Shown piece after piece: positions 13,102-19,267 of a stretch of DNA of 29,771 nucleotides (positions within the stretch are counted from its first letter, which is position 1; the number at the start of each line of letters is the position of its first letter). Below the pieces are notes generated by a model. It was not told the DNA's origin. It saw only the letters and a list, made by a program, of their open reading frames with translations, and did not search any database. Source of the stretch: a virus; IMG/VR virus record IMGVR_UViG_3300036801_000251, positions 1 through 29,771 of that record. The stretch is one strand, 5' to 3'. The translations under genes and the position numbers were made by a program.

Positions 13102-13487
13102 AGCGCGGCCTCCACAATCCAGGCGTGATCGAACGCCAGCGGCTCATTGAGCCAATCAGATTTCTTTATCCAGATCAAACTGGCTGCGTCATCGCCGGCA
13201 TGCGCCTCGGTTCCGAGCGGGATGACGACATGGTAAGCGACGGAGATGACGCGCTGGCGTGGGTCGCGCTTCGGCTTTGAGAATACACCGATCAACCGCA
13301 ACTGCTTTTCCTCGACGCGGACGCCGGTTTCCTCGGCAAGTTCGCGGACCGCTGCGGCTTCGCAGGTTTCGTTGTCCTCGACGAAACCGCCCGGTAGCGC
13401 CAACTCGCCCTCGAACGGTGGAAATTTGCGGCGGATGAAGAGGAAGTCGTGCCCACGCTGGACGACGATATCGACGGCGAGTTTCAT
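13098..13487 (-). CDS. Nudix hydrolase
   Basis: This 129-residue protein has a complete Nudix box at 33-56 (GGFVEDNE, then AAVRELAEETGV). The family hydrolyses nucleoside diphosphates linked to another group. The LPGGFV start and the overall size are like ADP-ribose pyrophosphatases or MutT-type enzymes, but the substrate cannot be told. It could clear damaged nucleotides or remove ADP-ribose or NAD-derived products during infection. The ATG at 13487 overlaps the stop codon of the 21-residue frame (ATGA), and its stop codon overlaps the lipoprotein start. Confidence 0.92.
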   Translation of the reverse strand: MKLAVDIVVQRGHDFLFIRRKFPPFEGELALPGGFVEDNETCEAAAVRELAEETGVRVEEKQLRLIGVFSKPKRDPRQRVISVAYHVVIPLGTEAHAGDDAASLIWIKKSDWLNEPLAFDHAWIVEAAL

Positions 13488-13549
13488 TCCGCCGCCTCAT
13501 AGGTCTGAGCGATAATGTCCGGCTTGCGGGTGATGTCGATGTTGGTCAC
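13484..13549 (-). CDS. Possible 21-residue micro-ORF bridging recT and the Nudix gene
   Basis: The frame MTNIDITRKPDIIAQTYEAA-E begins with GTG, overlapping the recT stop codon (GTGA), and ends overlapping the Nudix start (ATGA). Such double four-base overlaps are the rule throughout this operon, which supports translation. It may simply pass ribosomes from recT to the Nudix gene. No family is known. Confidence 0.4.
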   Translation of the reverse strand: MTNIDITRKPDIIAQTYEAAE

Positions 13550-14718
13550 ACCGTGCCACCGTCTTCGGCCTGGATTTCCAGGTTCTCTTCATCCCAGCCG
13601 CGCCGGAACGCGGCGGCCTCATCCTGCTTGGATTTGTATTGCAGCGTGCGCGGCGTCTCGCGCGGCAAGCCGCTGCGGCGAGCGCCTCGTCCCATCTCCA
13701 TCGCAACGACAATCTTTTCCGGCAGGGGAGCGCCCGCGTCATCCTCAGTCCCAGGATCTGTTGCTGAGTTTTCAGATGACGCGGGCGCGCCGTCGGCCTC
13801 AGCGGGAGCTGTGAAGGCCTCGGGCTCATCAGCCGACTGAGGGTGCGCATCCTCGGCTGGCTGATGCTGGGGGGACTGGTCGCCGGCGGCGGCGAATTGG
13901 TCGAGACGGGATTCGATGGCGCGTGTCTGCGAAGCCAATGGACGGCCGGCATTGAGATTGATTATGCGCGTCGGCTCGATTGGCCCGGCATCATTCTCCA
14001 GACTGAGCGCCGTCGCCAAGTCCGGAGACTGCGGGATGCGCTTGCAAAGTCGCTTGATGACCGTCTTCTTGGCCATCTCGCCTTCATCCGTCGACCATGG
14101 CGTCGACTTGATCTTGCCAGCCTTGAATGCCCGCCAGCCATCGGATTTATCGCGAATGGCGTGGATCTGATCAAGCGTCATCGGCTCGAAATCAGCCTCG
14201 CCATCCTTGAACTTGGCGACGGCATAATAGCCGACAACACGGCCACGGTCACCGAACAGAAGCGGCTTATGGACCAGGCGCTTATCAACACCGAGATCAC
14301 AATCGATCTCATCGTTTTCATGAACCTCGTGCGCATAGATCGCTGTAATTTCGCCTGACTGCCGGCCGAGCTTGATGATGCCGCGGTAGCCGACGCGCAA
14401 TTGCGGCTCCGGCCGCCCAGCTTTGGCGTTCCAGACCGGCACGATGTAGGCCTCGCCAAGCTGCGGATCGAGTAGAAGCCCGAGTGCGGCGGCCTTGGAA
14501 ACCTCACGATAAACAAAGCGTGGGTCATATTTCAGCATGTCAGGGTTCTGCATCAGCGCATTGATGAGGTTGCGCTTGAAACGTTCTGGCGGAATATGCG
14601 ACGGCAGCGCTCGGAACAACTCCGCGCTTGTGATTTCATCGCCGATGACCTGGGCCGTATAGGCCTCAACCGGCGAGACGCGCCGCTCTGCCTGGGCCTG
14701 AGTTGTGATCTGGTTCAT
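13546..14718 (-). CDS. recT: RecT-family ssDNA annealing protein with Rmf/CrpP-like tail
   Basis: This 390-residue protein anneals single strands made by the YqaJ exonuclease. The core is clear: PERFKRNLINALMQNPDM, then YREVSKAAALGLLLDPQLGE, AYIVPVWN, QLRVGYRGIIKLGRQSGEI and EMAKKTVIKRLCKRIPQS. A Pro/Ala/Glu-rich linker (about 280-335) is followed by a C-terminal segment MEMGRGARRSGLPRET...AAAFRRGWDEE, which resembles the small Rmf/CrpP fold (G-xA-xxG...P...W-xGW). The ATG at 14718 is chosen for the ATGA overlap with the previous gene; the frame stays open to 15090 through unrelated genes. It is the partner of the exonuclease encoded three genes upstream. Confidence 0.93.
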   Translation of the reverse strand: MNQITTQAQAERRVSPVEAYTAQVIGDEITSAELFRALPSHIPPERFKRNLINALMQNPDMLKYDPRFVYREVSKAAALGLLLDPQLGEAYIVPVWNAKAGRPEPQLRVGYRGIIKLGRQSGEITAIYAHEVHENDEIDCDLGVDKRLVHKPLLFGDRGRVVGYYAVAKFKDGEADFEPMTLDQIHAIRDKSDGWRAFKAGKIKSTPWSTDEGEMAKKTVIKRLCKRIPQSPDLATALSLENDAGPIEPTRIINLNAGRPLASQTRAIESRLDQFAAAGDQSPQHQPAEDAHPQSADEPEAFTAPAEADGAPASSENSATDPGTEDDAGAPLPEKIVVAMEMGRGARRSGLPRETPRTLQYKSKQDEAAAFRRGWDEENLEIQAEDGGTV

Positions 14719-14930
14719 GGCTGCGTTTCCTTGAGCATCTGCTTGATCCTGATTTCGTGTTTTTCGAGCCACCGCAATGTCCGCAGCGCCCCTTCCATAC
14801 AGGCGACCTGCCGGTCGGCCAGCGCCTGGTTGAGCTTTCCGGCCTGAACCCATTTCGGGTAAACGGCCCGCCTCAACGCCAGCTCGCGCTCGATTTCCGC
14901 GATCTGTTCGCCGAGGACGGTTTTGGTCAC
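14715..14930 (-). CDS. Small coiled-coil hypothetical protein
   Basis: This 71-residue, mostly helical protein, MTKTVLGEQIAEIERELALR then RAVYPKWVQAGKLNQALADR, is followed by a helix with LRTLRWLEKHEIRI. The start is GTG at 14930, overlapping the upstream stop codon (GTGA); the open frame begins earlier at 14984. RRAVYPKWVQAGKL is a recurrent pattern in small phage proteins encoded next to recombination genes. Function unknown. Confidence 0.65.
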   Translation of the reverse strand: MTKTVLGEQIAEIERELALRRAVYPKWVQAGKLNQALADRQVACMEGALRTLRWLEKHEIRIKQMLKETQP

Positions 14931-15175
14931 GCCGCCTTCTCCCGAGGAGGCTGATAGGGACGGCGCTCCAGCAGCTCCTGACATTTTTCCAGCCGGTCGG
15001 TGACAACCCCAGAGCGCGGCATCCCCAGCGCCTCAAGCGCCTGCTCCCGGTGTTCGAGATGTGAGCAGACGATCGCGAGCGCGACCTCAAGATGACAGGC
15101 GCGGGTGTAGAGTTGCGCCCGCCCGGCTTCGCACCATTCCTGCGGCCCAGTGATGATTTCCGGTTCTGTCGTCAC
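14927..15175 (-). CDS. Small hypothetical protein
   Basis: This 82-residue protein, MTTEPEIITGPQEWCEAGRA then RACHLEVALAIVCSHLEHRE, is rich in Cys, His and Glu and probably helical. The start is GTG at 15175, overlapping the exonuclease stop codon (GTGA), and the stop overlaps the next GTG. No domain is recognised. Its place between exonuclease and annealase suggests an accessory role in recombination. Confidence 0.6.
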   Translation of the reverse strand: MTTEPEIITGPQEWCEAGRAQLYTRACHLEVALAIVCSHLEHREQALEALGMPRSGVVTDRLEKCQELLERRPYQPPREKAA

Positions 15176-16107
15176 GCCGCCTCGCTCTGCGTCTGGAGCC
15201 GCTTGATGCGCAGCACCCGGAAGGATGACGCCTTCTGCACGGTCTCCTTGCGGTGCTGGAGCTTATTGGTGATCTGCCAGCCCGGCACCGTCGCCGCCGC
15301 AGCAGCGCCGAGCTTGTCGGCGATCTCGGCTTTGATGGCTTTCATTTCGGTCTCGGCATGCCGCCCCATGGCGGCGAGCTGCTCATGTCGGTCCAAAAGC
15401 TCCGGCATCCTGTTGTCCCGGCTTAGATCGAGGGTCGGGCCATCGTCGCGGGCATAAATGGCCTTGATGACGTCGCCGTCGGCGGCGTAATCCGGCTTCG
15501 GTGGCCGGGCCGCCTCGACATCGGCCCAGAAGCGCTTGGCCTCAGCGATCATCTTCGCCTCGGCGCCCTTATGGCGGGTGAACTCGAAAAGCTTCAGATC
15601 GACGGTGAAAGTCGACAGCACCAGCGCGCCGATGACACCCCAGGAGACATCCTCCAGCATCATTTCCTGAAGGGTTTGCAGGACAATCCACTGCGGCGGA
15701 CCGTCCTGCCATTCGGCGTCGAAAATCGGCTTCGCAACCGATTTGGCCTGCAACACGCCACGGCGTGCGGTGCTTGGGGCGCTGATCCAGAAATCCGGCG
15801 TGCAGCCCAGCCGCCAGTCCGGCGACCAGACGTAATCGTCGGCTTTGACGATGCTCCAATCCGGATGCTGCTCCCGAACCGCCTGGGCAACGGCGGGCTC
15901 CATGATGCGGCCCCGGCGCATGGCGTCGTTGTCGATGTCCGGCAACTCAGCCAGCTCCGCCTTCTCCGCATAGAGCGCGTATGGCGTCATAAACGGCGAG
16001 CAGCCGAACAGCGCCCCGATCTCGGACCCGTTGATGTTGGGCTTCCGGCGGGCGAGCCATTCCTCGCGCCCGGTGATGGTCCAGCGCTGAATTGACGATG
16101 CGGCCAT
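15172..16107 (-). CDS. YqaJ-type (lambda Exo-like) viral recombinase/exonuclease
   Basis: This 311-residue PD-(D/E)XK nuclease resects double-stranded ends to feed RecT. Motifs: INGSEIGALFG (26-36) with the early Ser/Glu, GRIMEPAVAQ with Glu70, GCTPDFWI with Asp105, then GVLQAKSVAK with Lys122. The position usually occupied by the catalytic Glu two residues before the Lys holds Gln120. The C-terminal 100 residues form a helical extension (LDRHEQLAAMGRHAETEMKA) ending in a basic tail. The ATG at 16107 overlaps the TAA of the previous gene (TAATG). It could be active with a variant site or have lost cleavage. Confidence 0.9.
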   Translation of the reverse strand: MAASSIQRWTITGREEWLARRKPNINGSEIGALFGCSPFMTPYALYAEKAELAELPDIDNDAMRRGRIMEPAVAQAVREQHPDWSIVKADDYVWSPDWRLGCTPDFWISAPSTARRGVLQAKSVAKPIFDAEWQDGPPQWIVLQTLQEMMLEDVSWGVIGALVLSTFTVDLKLFEFTRHKGAEAKMIAEAKRFWADVEAARPPKPDYAADGDVIKAIYARDDGPTLDLSRDNRMPELLDRHEQLAAMGRHAETEMKAIKAEIADKLGAAAAATVPGWQITNKLQHRKETVQKASSFRVLRIKRLQTQSEAA

Positions 16108-16481
16108 TATTGCCCCCCTTCGCCATCGGCGTCGCTGTCATTTGCTATTTTCGCAAGCGCTTCCCGAGCGACGAAGCCGCCATCTGCCGAGACGTCCGAG
16201 GGCTTGTTGCCGCGCCTCTTGTAATTATCCTGGTCCGCATAGAATTCGAGCGCTGCGATGAGAGCGGCAACGGTCCGATCGGTCTCAGCAGATGCGTCCG
16301 TCGCCTGACGCTGCGCAATAGCAACGAGCGCGCGATGGGCGGCTCTGTGCTCTTTGATGACGTGGCGGCGGACGAGCTCTTGTTGCAGGAATCGGATGGT
16401 TTCTTCGTCACCGTGGAGTTCCTCCATTATGAGCAGGGCGAGCGCAGCTTTGCTGTAGACTTCGTCATTCGGCCAGGACAT
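16107..16481 (-). CDS. Hypothetical phage protein
   Basis: This 124-residue protein has helical segments (SKAALALLIMEELHGDEETI, then RFLQQELVRR) followed by a portion containing AALIAALEFYADQDNYKRRG. The latter resembles a short motif common in phage proteins of the ALEFYAD type. No catalytic residues are evident. The stop codon overlaps the exonuclease start (TAATG) and its own start lies three bases from the stop of the upstream membrane-protein gene. Confidence 0.65.
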   Translation of the reverse strand: MSWPNDEVYSKAALALLIMEELHGDEETIRFLQQELVRRHVIKEHRAAHRALVAIAQRQATDASAETDRTVAALIAALEFYADQDNYKRRGNKPSDVSADGGFVAREALAKIANDSDADGEGGQ

Positions 16482-16484
16482 TGG

Positions 16485-16787
16485 CTACCTCATGAAGAGT
16501 TCGATGGCGAAAAGGGATAAGAAGGCGCCCCAGCCGATGGAGCCGATGCTCCAGGCGGCATGGAGTGAATGCAGGATGCGGATCTCGAACCAGAGAGCGC
16601 CGCGACGCCAGATCGTAGCCGCGGCGAATACGAGGCATCGCCAGATCACGCCGAGAGCGTGCGCGATCTCGCCGAAGGCCAGCGCCAGCTCCCCTGGAGC
16701 CGCGACTTCCTGACGGACCACAAGTCGAGGCGGCGACGGGGCGTAACGGGAAAAATCAAGATCGAAATCAAGAGCGGGCTCCGTCAT
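16485..16787 (-). CDS. Small membrane protein
   Basis: This 100-residue protein starts MTEPALDFDLDFSRYAPSPP. A soluble N-terminus is followed by hydrophobic stretches around GVIWRCLVFAAATIWRRG and IGSIGWGAFLSLFAIELFMR at the very C-terminus. The start at 16787 is chosen because it overlaps the upstream stop codon (ATGA). It is unidentified. It is one of four or five small membrane proteins in the left arm. Confidence 0.6.
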   Translation of the reverse strand: MTEPALDFDLDFSRYAPSPPRLVVRQEVAAPGELALAFGEIAHALGVIWRCLVFAAATIWRRGALWFEIRILHSLHAAWSIGSIGWGAFLSLFAIELFMR

Positions 16788-17125
16788 GCCGCCCACCCAT
16801 ATCTGACGATGGCGAAATCCTCACGGGCCTGCTCGCCGGCCGCCTCCCACATCTCGTTGTGATAGTGGGTCTCAAGAAATTTTTCGGCGTTCTCTCTGGA
16901 CTGGCCATCGAGGCGGCGCCAGCCGTTGTCGCGGTCATCATTGATTTCGACGCAGATAATTCTGGCGTCGAAATCATCTCCGGCGCCGACATCGCGCTCT
17001 GCCGGCCAATAGGCCACGGTCTCGAAACTGACGCGCAGCGCGGCGCCGCGATCGCTTTCGATGTCCTCGGGCAGGAAGATGAGGCTGGAGGCAGTCGGTC
17101 GATGTGTGCACCGAATCTCGAACAT
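16784..17125 (-). CDS. First gene of the left-arm operon, hypothetical
   Basis: This 113-residue acidic protein starts MFEIRCTHRPTASSLIFLPE and continues with DFDARIICVEINDDRDNGWR and EKFLETHYHNEMWEAAGEQA. The N-terminal half looks beta-rich. The open frame extends to 17236, but the upstream codons cover GTGCAC elements and the promoter, so the ATG at 17125 is preferred. As the first gene behind the repressed left promoter it would be expressed early on induction. Function unknown. Confidence 0.6.
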   Translation of the reverse strand: MFEIRCTHRPTASSLIFLPEDIESDRGAALRVSFETVAYWPAERDVGAGDDFDARIICVEINDDRDNGWRRLDGQSRENAEKFLETHYHNEMWEAAGEQAREDFAIVRYGWAA

Positions 17126-17231
17126 ATGTGCACTGCTCCGAAAAAGCCGGCTGCGACGCAGGGAACGTGAGAGGCAGCCGGCAAGTTTGAGGGAGGAAAC
17201 GCTGACTGACCAGCGTTGCAGCGCACTCAAG

Positions 17232-17246
17232 TGCACGCTACGTGCA
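17232..17246. promoter_or_regulatory. Operator TGCAC-N5-GTGCA (left)
   Basis: TGCACGCTACGTGCA is a perfect 6-base-arm dyad (TGCACG/CGTGCA), downstream of the -35 of the left promoter. Confidence 0.65.
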
Positions 17247-17286
17247 TATTAATGCACTGAGCTGTGCACCGATGTCAAGAGCCTAA

Positions 17287-17301
17287 TGCACAAAATGTGC
17301 A
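17287..17301. promoter_or_regulatory. Operator TGCAC-N5-GTGCA (left, second)
   Basis: TGCACAAAATGTGCA is a perfect dyad with 6-base arms around AAA. It lies between the left promoter and the end of the repressor gene. Confidence 0.65.
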
Positions 17302-17332
17302 TTAAAAGGCGGATTTCAGAAACGGGACGGGA

Positions 17333-18106
17333 TTACCACTGATGGCCAGTCCAGATCAGTCTGGCTATGGAGAGCACGCGATCGGCGTCATCGACTCGGA
17401 TATCGTCGAAGGCCTCGTTCAGAGCTGAGAGCGTGAAGGGCGTGCCGGGAATATAAGGCCGCACGGCCTTATAGATACGCAGCAGCGGCGCATCGAAATC
17501 TTTGAGGTCCACCAATACCTTATCGCCGGGCTCGATCCGGCGCTCCGGATCCACCACCAGAGCCGTGCCGGGGTGAAATGATGGACCGTTCCTGGCGATC
17601 ATGGAAAAATCACCTGGCGGTATAATATAAGCAAACGCATCCGGACCGGCGGCGAGAAATTCCGGCACGGGCAATGTTTCTCGCGACATGAAGGTCAGGA
17701 CCCCTCGTCCTTTGCTCAAGCTCCTGATGTCCTTCGCCGACAGGATGACTATAGGCCTGACGCCATAATTTTGTGAAGCGCTTAATTTGGACAATTGTGA
17801 CGGTTGGTTAACCAAAACCGTTGAAGGGACTAGAGAATTCTTAGCTGACCTCCCGGCGCCGCGATCTTGCTCTGCGGCGTCGTCGCCATACCGAAGATAA
17901 GTCGGGGTGACGCCGTAAAGATCGGCGTAGCGGCAGATGTCATCGTCGGATGGCATCCGCTCCCCGGCTTCGTGGCTGTAGTAGGTGCGCCGGATCAGCT
18001 TCAAGGCGTGGATCGCCTGAACCGCAGTTTGGAAGCCAGCGTTAATGCGCGCCTCCGCCAGCCGGCATCCAAACTCTTTGTAGGGGGTCAGCTTTTTCTT
18101 ATCCAT
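17333..18106 (-). CDS. CI/LexA-like phage repressor (HTH plus S24 peptidase-like domain)
   Basis: This 257-residue protein has an N-terminal HTH (about 8-72: EFGCRLAEARINAGFQTAVQ, then RRTYYSHEAGERMPSDDDIC and YGVTPTYLRYG). A linker and a C-terminal S24-type domain follow, with GDFSMIARNGPSFHPG carrying the presumed nucleophile Ser168. At the general-base position, where Lys is common, APLLRIYK offers Arg210. It maintains lysogeny by binding the surrounding TGCAC-N5-GTGCA operators. The start at 18106 is chosen because a promoter fits with its transcription start at that ATG, making a leaderless message like lambda cI; the frame opens at 18211 through the operators. Confidence 0.88.
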   Translation of the reverse strand: MDKKKLTPYKEFGCRLAEARINAGFQTAVQAIHALKLIRRTYYSHEAGERMPSDDDICRYADLYGVTPTYLRYGDDAAEQDRGAGRSAKNSLVPSTVLVNQPSQLSKLSASQNYGVRPIVILSAKDIRSLSKGRGVLTFMSRETLPVPEFLAAGPDAFAYIIPPGDFSMIARNGPSFHPGTALVVDPERRIEPGDKVLVDLKDFDAPLLRIYKAVRPYIPGTPFTLSALNEAFDDIRVDDADRVLSIARLIWTGHQW

Positions 18107-18120
18107 GCACAAACTGTACA
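18106..18120. promoter_or_regulatory. Operator overlapping the repressor start
   Basis: TGCACAAACTGTACA matches TGCAC-N5-GTGCA with one mismatch. It covers the repressor start codon and the -10 of its promoter, which suits negative autoregulation. Confidence 0.55.
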
Positions 18121-18141
18121 CTTTTTTTCGTGTTTTGTCAC
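18113..18141 (-). promoter_or_regulatory. Repressor promoter, leaderless (PRM-like)
   Basis: On the minus strand -35 GTGACA (18136-18141) and -10 TACAGT (18113-18118) are 17 bp apart. Transcription would begin about at the ATG at 18106. The -35 overlaps that of the divergent rightward promoter. Confidence 0.5.
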
Positions 18142-18163
18142 GCGCCGCGCTGTGCACTGTAGT
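18135..18163 (+). promoter_or_regulatory. Rightward early promoter (PR-like)
   Basis: -35 TTGTCA (18135-18140) and -10 TGTAGT (18158-18163) are 17 bp apart, upstream of the Cro-like gene. The -10 overlaps the operator elements at 18153-18177, so repressor binding would block it. Confidence 0.55.
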
Positions 18164-18177
18164 GCGCATTTTGTGCA
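18163..18177. promoter_or_regulatory. Operator at the rightward promoter
   Basis: TGCGCATTTTGTGCA matches TGCAC-N5-GTGCA with one mismatch. A looser element TGCAC-N4-GTGCG lies just before it (18153-18166), and a GTGCA half-site follows at 18197-18201. Confidence 0.55.
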
Positions 18178-18213
18178 TTGCGCAGGCGCCGGATTTGTGC
18201 ATTATTTTCAAAC

Positions 18214-18597
18214 ATGTCTGAACAAATCCCTACTTTCATTGAGCTTTTGTCGTGCATCGGTCGAACCGATGAGGAGATCGCGCTGGCTATGAATGTAAAA
18301 AAGTGCACGGCGCGTCAGTGGCGGGCGCGCGGGTCTCTGCGTCCAACGTACTGGCCTGCGCTGATTGAAGCGGTGCGGCGCAAAACCGGCCGGGAGATTT
18401 CTTACGATCTTCTCGGCCGTATAGCCGTGGCGACAGCCCCGGCCCCGCCGGCCCGTTCGCCGGCTGAGAATGACCGCATTGCAAAAGCGCGCCGCTCGCT
18501 TGCCGCCTATAAGGGCTGGAAGCGCCGCCGCGAAGCGCTCGTCCTATCTGAAGAGACCCAGGAACGGAAATCGACCGAATCCGCGGAGGCGGCATGA
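18214..18597 (+). CDS. Cro-like HTH protein
   Basis: This 127-residue protein has an N-terminal HTH: IPTFIELLSCIGRTDEEIAL, then AMNVKKCTARQWRARGSLRP and YWPALIEAVRRKTG. A disordered Ala/Pro/Arg segment and a basic helix (KARRSLAAYKGWKRRREALV) follow. As the first rightward gene opposite the repressor it is in the position of cro. The start at 18214 is preferred to 18178 because the longer frame runs through operator half-sites. It overlaps the GcrA-like gene by four bases (ATGA). Confidence 0.8.
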   Translation: MSEQIPTFIELLSCIGRTDEEIALAMNVKKCTARQWRARGSLRPTYWPALIEAVRRKTGREISYDLLGRIAVATAPAPPARSPAENDRIAKARRSLAAYKGWKRRREALVLSEETQERKSTESAEAA

Positions 18598-19241
18598 TGC
18601 GGCAGGGCGTTTCGCCGTGGGACGATGAAAAGGATCGGGCGCTGCTGCGCCTGCGGGATGCCGATCTCGCCTTCGAAACCATAGCCAGCCGTCTCAACGA
18701 GATGTTTGGCGCCGGTTTGACCAAGAACGCCGTGCTCTCGCGGTTCAGACGCATGGGAGGCGTTCAGCCTCTGGAAGCCATTGACCACTGGCGCCCAGAG
18801 GTAGTCGAGGCGCTCAAGGCCGGGCATGGCGAAGGTCTCACCTATGATGGGCTCGCGGACAAGCTGACCGCCGAATTCGGCTGGCGCTATTCACGCCAGC
18901 GGACGGTGAACCAGGTCAAGAAGCTTGGGCTCCGCGATCTCAAAAATTCCGGCGGCAATCATGTCCTGAAGCCAAAGCGGTGCGCGGCGGTCGTGGTCGT
19001 GGCGCCGAGGCCGGTCCCGGTTGCCCATGCGCCCGCTCCGGATTGCGTCCCCGTCACCTTAGCCGATCGCCGCCGCGACCAATGCTGCTGGCCGGTTAAC
19101 GATGGCAACCCGTATCTGTTCTGTGGCGCCCCGAAGCGCCGCCCCGATCCTCGGAGCGGCGCCAAGTTCGCCGGCTATTGCGACCACCACTTCGCCAGAC
19201 TGCTGAGCAAGCCGCGCAGACGAATGGTGGCGCTGGGATGA
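18594..19241 (+). CDS. GcrA-like cell-cycle regulator
   Basis: This 215-residue protein has an HTH resembling the start of alphaproteobacterial GcrA: SPWDDEKDRALLRLRDADLA, then FETIASRLNEMFG and TKNAVLSRFRRMGG (about 7-54). It ends in the GcrA Cys/His signature: LADRRRDQCCWPVNDGNPYL, then FCGA and GYCDHHFARLL. Host GcrA acts with sigma70 RNA polymerase at promoters methylated at GANTC, so a phage copy could redirect host cell-cycle transcription. A second HTH-like part lies at about 62-110. The C-terminal zinc-like region has an insertion between FCG and YC. Confidence 0.82.
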   Translation: MMRQGVSPWDDEKDRALLRLRDADLAFETIASRLNEMFGAGLTKNAVLSRFRRMGGVQPLEAIDHWRPEVVEALKAGHGEGLTYDGLADKLTAEFGWRYSRQRTVNQVKKLGLRDLKNSGGNHVLKPKRCAAVVVVAPRPVPVAHAPAPDCVPVTLADRRRDQCCWPVNDGNPYLFCGAPKRRPDPRSGAKFAGYCDHHFARLLSKPRRRMVALG

Positions 19242-19267
19242 CAAAACCAACAAAAGGATGAGTGCGG

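Larger units (their letters stand above)
17126..17332 (-). promoter_or_regulatory. Left promoter/operator region (PL-like)
   Basis: There is no gene here. On the minus strand a consensus -35 TTGACA lies at 17273-17278, with only a weak -10 (CATTAA or TTAATA) about 18-20 bases on. Operators at 17232-17246 (TGCACGCTACGTGCA) and 17287-17301 (TGCACAAAATGTGCA) and a looser site at 17253-17268 (N6 spacing) surround it. More GTGCAC elements lie at 17105-17133. It would drive the leftward operon under repressor control. Confidence 0.6.

Noticed and set aside
15571-16095. Plus-strand frame opposite the YqaJ gene
   Set aside because: It is antisense to a gene with clear nuclease motifs.
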